Made by a program: the position numbers and the translations under genes
In this document: positions 58,901 through 64,000 of the stretch, in pieces
How the letters are laid out: each line of letters starts with the position of its first letter
Numbering within the stretch: the stretch's first letter is position 1
NCBI GenBank assembly: GCA_000467715.1
Contig: AJFK01000440.1
Span: forward strand, 1-64,000
Reading direction: 5' to 3'
DNA: 64,000 bases
DNA from: Hysterium pulicare CBS 123377
Lineage: Eukaryota; Ascomycota; Dothideomycetes; Hysteriales; Hysteriaceae
Notes under the pieces: model-generated
The model's database searches: none
Told to the model about the DNA's origin: nothing
Seen by the model: the letters and a program-made list of their open reading frames with translations, nothing else

Positions 58901-60857
58901 TCACGTGGTTGCTGGTAGGATACAGCACGGGTCTCCAAGTGCCGGGTGCTTGAGCATGCATATGGTATAAAGTCTTTCCATCTTGCAATACTAAGTCGTC
59001 GCCAGCTTGAGTGTCTTTTAATAAGTTGAACTCGATAACCTGGATATGGCTGTGGGATCAAAAGCTTGGGTGACGGGGTACGATGTCGGGAGCTAGTGGA
59101 CTTCACAAGAAGGCTCATAAGAGTATAGTTGTGACTTTGCGAAGAAGACTGAGGGGACTCGATAGAGTTACTGTTCTGGTGCCTGACTCGTTTGAATCGT
59201 CTATTGAAGCTCGTCACCTGCATACCAGGCTATACCTATTCTCAGGATGAGTTCGTAATGATCATCGCCGTCAAATATGAAAGGAAGGTCAGATGCAGAT
59301 CTCCGGAAGCCCGCATTCAGTAAAAAACTGTAAGAATGTGGACCGGAATCCCCAACAGAGAACTATGAGGAGTGGCTTTCGGCCGTTGCGAAAACTTTGG
59401 TGCCTGTCATGGTTGCCGTATGATGAATTTTGGCAGATGGGATCATGGGCTTGAGCCTTGAGAATTATGGAATCCAACTCTATGAAATCGGCATGAAGAA
59501 TTGTGGACTAAAAGGAGTTGACTGTTCGAGGAGTTTTATAGACGAGATCTAGAAAATGATCATGTGATTCCTTCGGGCGTTAGGCAACCAATGTTCAAGA
59601 AGGTTTAAAGTACGGAAAGATGTTGTGGAGATCAGGACCTTGAGCCACGGAGAAATGACGAGCATCAGCAATATGAAAAAGTGATGACGAGCGTTAGCAG
59701 TGAGAAAACGAGGTATTACTCCAACTGCTTTAGCGCACTTGACTGTCTAGCCATCTATCTATTTTATATTAAGGAATCTTATACTAGGGGGAGAAAAACC
59801 ACAGCGGCACGAGCAAGTAGGCCAGAAAGCGGCCTATCCCGGCCCGCCGAAGGAAGAGAGCGTGGAGCTTACACAACACCACGAGCGACGAGCTATGCAC
59901 CTTATGTACAAGTTAGCAAACCAAAGGGAGGATCAAAACGTATCGATGGCATCTGATTGGAGCCCCAGCCACGCATCCAATCGGTGAGCCTCTCCGAATG
60001 GTTTTAGGCCCTCCCGCTGCTTTGTTCATTTTATTGTCGAACTTTGACACTCAAGCTGTTGTCTCAACAAGAATGAGGTTGTTGTGTGGTGTTCAAGGAA
60101 GGGAGGTAGAAGAGGAGGTTTATATAGGCGATTGACGGAGGTAATGGTCACGTGGGAGTCGGAGGGTGAGTAATGTCCGGCGGAGTTGTCGGGAAGCTAT
60201 ACTCAGACGTGAGATGGGCATTTGAACTTGTTGGAATATTCTGGTCCTATAAGCAAACATCAGCAGCAAACATCAGCAGCAAACGGTGATAATGGGCTAT
60301 ACTAACCAATCAATATCCTTCATCAAGGATCCACGGCTTTACGATTCAACAAATTGAACTTGGTTTGGGAGCCGGCGAGAAAATATTGGCAGCATTGAGA
60401 AAGTGAGTCCTAGCATATCTTCACGATGGCAATCTCGCTTATCACAAGGTGTCTTTGAGTAGAGGTGCTAGAAATGTTGAAGTAAAAACCTGGAAAGGGG
60501 CAGGAAGCTTTATTTCACCTACTCATAGGGTGGGGAACTAGACTTGATGTATTGTACACAGGGGGTACTTTCTTTCATTCATCTCTTTCCCCGGCGGGTG
60601 TCAATATTCCTTACATTTCAAACTACCTTAGCGGCACTGGAAGCCTAGAGGGTATCTTTCCATACGATACTTGCTGAATAAGCACAAGGATGGCAACTTG
60701 CTTTTAAGCCTGGTACAGAGTCTAAATCGGCTTTGTACGTGGGTAGTAAAGGTAGTTGGTGTAGACCCTCCTCGCTTAGTATTATGTTGGAGAGATAGAA
60801 TAGTGAGAATTTAATTGATCCTAACGAATGATACGTACCTATGTACTTCTCAATAAA
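55954..60857. other. gene-poor 4.9-kb region with promoter-like modules and one repeat copy
   Basis: No known family appears in any frame. Several loci pair a TATA-like box with a CACGTG/CATGTGA-like site: 58037-58043 with 58119-58130, 58863-58869 with 58898-58910, 59534-59540 with 59556-59570, and 60119-60126 with 60147-60155, all reading toward the minus strand, plus forward TATA boxes at 56947 and 58162. Short frames follow some of them, for example 58254-58538 (+, 94 codons, MCHSAKINMSHPYTGFVGRG), but none is convincing alone. A tandem CAGCAGCAAACAT repeat lies at about 60260. The dispersed repeat copy B is at 60595-60770. Confidence 0.5.
60595..60770. repeat. dispersed repeat, copy B
   Basis: Partner of 49491-49669, same orientation. 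Shares AAGCCTGGTACAGAGTCTA exactly, then CGGCTTTGTA against GGGCTTTGTA, and aligned flanks back to CGGGTGTCA. Somewhat richer in A+T than copy A. Confidence 0.75.
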
Positions 60858-63188
60858 TCAAATTAGACCACGTAAATACTGTGTCCAGAGCGGCACGTTA
60901 TAAACCTTCTCCGGTAAAAGCCTCAAGCTGATGAAACTCTCGACTACAATGTTGACCCTGGCACATAGATATACCACCACGCACGGTACTAGAGCCATGT
61001 GCACCAAGATCTTTATGATTGTCGTACTTGTCTTTGTAGCGGGCATAAACAGACTGAATTGGTTAAGGTCGAGCGCATCTGTGCGTCTCTGAAGATATTC
61101 AGTTGACTTCGAATCGAGTTCTTCCTTAACGTTAAGACCTTCGATCGCACGAAGCCCATCCTCTTGTAAGTCTCGCAGACCCTTTGGAAGCTTCTCGAAA
61201 AGCTTAAGAGAACCTGTGCTCCGTACACACAGGAAAAGAAGAGTGACGATAGGTCCTGCCGTGCATAATATGACGGCGGAGATCAACCAAAGAATGCGTT
61301 CAGCAGTCGTGGCAAAATGCGCAGTCCAAGCGAGCAGATGAAGTCCGCCGTAAAGCAAACCCGAAAGCATGAGTCCGATGAAGAAGCCCCAGTCTAGATC
61401 TTCTAAGCTGTGTATGTCTCGCATGGGCCAGTTGCGGATGCGGTTTGTATAGGCTGCTTTGCTGTATCGTGTGGGTGTCTTCTCTGCATATGGAGGTCGT
61501 ATATATACGTATCTTGATTGCCAAAAGCCCATATGAGTGTTGGGGTACTTCTTAGTCGCCTGCGAGAGGAGTTTCCAATGCCTTCGGCAACGCTCGGTTA
61601 ATTTGATGCAGAAATCAAAATCATCGGGTTGATATACCCATTGCCATGACCATGAAACGCATACGTCTTCATAGATATCACCGTTTTGGAGCTTTTTGTT
61701 AGCACTGTAATTATTAGTAAGGCGTAGGGTAATCAACGAGGGGACTAGAAAGCTGACAATACCTTTCTAAAGACTGTTCAGGTGCTTTACCTTGCTCACT
61801 GACTCCTTGTGGTCTCTCCTCACAGCTTTCTGACTTTTTCACTTCGCTCGTTTGTTGCCTGAAATTGTCCCCCATAGATTCTCGAACAACATCCGTAATC
61901 AGATCCTCTCTACCATCTGTCCGTTTGGGTCCCTTGGTATTTGCAACCTCAACAACTTCTACTCCATCGTTCGCCTCTTTACCTGGTGGAGCCTGTGATG
62001 CCAATTGCTTCCGCTCTTCATCCGGCGTGTCAACATATTTTACCTCCGATAGCACGATACTAAACCCCTGATGCGGCATCCCTTCGCACAAGAATGGAGA
62101 CCAGAAGGTGGCAGGTGAAGAGTCCTCGAGCTGGCCGAAGGTCGCCATCAGCGCGAAGATCGGATATAGTTCCTCATTGTCGATCACGATTGGTTCTGAA
62201 ATATCAAGCGGCTTACTCCACCAAAGAGCATAAACGACTAGCGTACACAAGCAATGTGCAAAGACATTCAGTTCAAGGAAGCTCAAGGGAAGGTGTTGAG
62301 CAAGACGCGAGACGCACTGGCAGCAGAACCAGAAGACTTGACCGAAGACAAGGAGCTTAGCGAGCCAGTTCGCTTTACTTTTGTCGTTAATCTCCTCGAC
62401 TGGAATAGTAAGAATGTAGTGCGGTTCGTGACGAGCAAGGAAACGAAGGGCTGCGGGGGTGAGGAGGGCTTTCGTTTCGGGGCTGCCAGGAGGAAAGATG
62501 CCTTTCTCACGATGGTTGGGGGCTGCAAAACCACCCATAATGGCAAAAAAGGCGTGTGTCATCGTCCAGGGATGCTTTTGAAGGTTGTCCATGGTCTCAA
62601 TAGGCTTTTCTTTTTGGCGTAGTAGCTTCAGTTTGCGGAAGAACCAGATGGCCTTGGAGCCGAATGCTCTGTAGACTGTATAATACCATGGTTGGACAGG
62701 CGGGAGGTTCTGCTGCTTACGCATAAAGTTGCAGAGCTTGAGAGCTTCTCGAAACTGTATGAAGGCGGTGAATGCGACCTGGTCTCGAAATTAGCCATGG
62801 TCACTAGTATTCGGTCAGGCTGTACGATTGAATAGCAAGTCCAGCAATCAAGATGGCCGGGAGGCCATTGAATCAAGCTTGGATCAGGAAGTTCAGTACA
62901 AGTGCAATCATTGACAGCTTTGAGGACATCGTGAAGTTAGAAGTCTGAGATCATTGTCCCACTAACCATCTCTGGCGCTAGGGCTCCCAACACCACCCAC
63001 CCGACCTTCCGTCTCATCTGCTTTGCATCTACCTTCTGCTCTGGCAAGTTCAAGTGCATCGCATTCCAGACGCATAGTGCAAGCGTCAACAGACTGCTAG
63101 ACACCAAGGTAAAGGTCCCACGAGTTCGAGGCTCCGCATGCCATGAAGAGGTGTAGTTTGTCGTTGAATTGCCGAAGGAGAGAGCCAT
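60858..63188 (-). CDS. large fungal multi-pass membrane protein, unknown function
   Basis: Exons 63188-62967, 62778-61763 and 61704-60858 sum to 2085 nt, 694 residues in one frame. The first exon gives an N-terminal membrane helix and LPEQKVDAKQMRRKVGWVV with LGALAPEM, joined to VAFTAFIQFREALKLCNF, then WTMTHAFFAIMGGF, a membrane pair, and YALWWSKPLDISEP. A hydrophilic, Lys/Glu-rich loop separates this from a C-terminal part with more helices (FFIGLMLSGLLYGGLHLLAW, AVILCTAGPIVTLLFLC, ILVHMALVPCVVVYLCARV). This motif order (APEM, HAFFAIMGGF, ALWWSKPLD) defines a family abundant in filamentous ascomycetes and basidiomycetes, with many paralogues and no agreed function known to me. The long intron 1 (188 nt) and the two others have normal ends. 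Confidence 0.86.
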
Positions 63189-64000
63189 TGGAGAACTTGG
63201 GGAATTAAATTCGATTGTCAGAGCAGGATCGAAGGGATATCATATGCGTTTGGAGGATGCGACAGTGTTGGAGGAAGAAAAGAAACATTGGAAGACTACA
63301 GCTGAAACCTGAGATATTGGCGGCCGCCTAGTCTTGTGGCGCTAGGCTTTTTTGTGTAAATTCACGTATATCTCATTCTTAGAATCTCTCATCAATATAC
63401 GCTTGTAGCGTATCTACCAGCAAAGACGTGGGAATCTCTGCTCTTTAGTCAGATGCTTGGTTTGAAATTTATACAAAGTACTATGATTCTTAGCAATCCC
63501 CGACACTTTGCTCGAAGCTGCCGCCTCAGAGCAGTGGCTGTGCTATGAGAGGGAATTTTAAGCAGGTTCTTTGGATGAGTACAGGAACTCTGCGCTGAGT
63601 GCTGTGCTGAGGAGCTGGTAGGGATGGTGGTGGGTTGTCTTGAAGAGGCTGCGTAAAGGAGAGGACTGAGTTGGGCAGGAAAGGGGATAGATTCATTCTA
63701 GAACTGGAAGCTTTGGGGATCTATTCTCTCTCCTGTACCAGATTAGGTATTGGACTTTGAGCTTTAATTAGACAGCTTTCAGCAGCCGATGTCCTTGCGA
63801 CACTTCCGCATTCACCATGTGAAGCAAGCCAAACGCTCTCAAGTGTCTGGGGAAGCGATTGCCAAAGTTTCACAAGTTTATAATGTAAGGCCTTTTCTCT
63901 TGGCTTATGTTCATTTTGCTCTATAACTATCAAAAGCTAAGAGCCCCCCTCAAACTCGTCCCAAAAGTGTTCTCATCTAACCCTCGTCCTATCAACACCA
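63189..64000. other. upstream region of the last membrane protein
   Basis: Presumed promoter of the membrane protein and window edge. A 70-codon frame at 63933-63721 (-) has no motif. Nothing else was recognised. Confidence 0.4.

Overview
The window is nuclear DNA of a filamentous ascomycete (Pezizomycotina). The support is short GT-AG introns of about 50-60 nt with CTRAY-like branch sites, a HET-domain gene, a VIB-1/XprG-type Ndt80 regulator, a Zn2Cys6 regulator, a GH47 mannosidase, a GPI-anchored wall protein and C:G to T:A-rich decay that resembles repeat-induced point mutation. A helotialean (Leotiomycetes) host is my guess from protein style and is not proven here. I see no rRNA, convincing tRNA, CRISPR array, or retroelement coding region.

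Layout. 0.5-2.2 kb: ammonium transporter (-). 4.5-5.4 kb: Nudix hydrolase (+). 5.5-15.1 kb: an accessory, partly decayed stretch holding an amino-acid permease pseudogene (-), a 553-bp non-autonomous DNA transposon with perfect 8-bp target duplications, a nitrilase (+) with one irregular junction, a convergent Zn2Cys6 regulator (-) with a frame problem in its zinc cluster, and a HET-domain pseudogene (+). 16.0-26.9 kb: housekeeping block of GH47 alpha-1,2-mannosidase (-), orotate phosphoribosyltransferase (-), divergent Tim23 (+), a five-exon membrane protein (-) and the nucleolar GTPase Nog1 (+, 15 introns). 28.5-30.3 kb: GPI-anchored cysteine-rich wall protein (+). 31.7-33.3 kb: protein kinase (+). 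33.3-42.5 kb: about 9 kb with no gene I can support, GC-rich in its right two thirds, leading into the VIB-1-type regulator (42.5-45.5 kb, +). 47.1-48.0 kb: SRP receptor beta (+). 49.9-51.7 kb: cystathionine beta-synthase (+). 52.3-54.7 kb: N-acetylglutamate synthase (-), divergent from a beta-hydroxyacid dehydrogenase (54.9-56.0 kb, +). 56.0-60.9 kb: gene-poor, with several promoter-like TATA plus CAC/TGTG modules. 60.9-63.2 kb: large fungal membrane protein (-).

Functional threads. Ammonium transporter, amino-acid permease, nitrilase and regulator within 11 kb look like a former or present nitrogen-scavenging neighbourhood, since nitrilase releases ammonia. A HET-domain relic and a VIB-1-type gene share the window; in Neurospora VIB-1 is needed for HET-mediated incompatibility and starvation-induced proteases. 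Most multi-exon models below were spliced by eye, and nearly all close in a single frame with summed exon lengths divisible by three, which is the main evidence for them.
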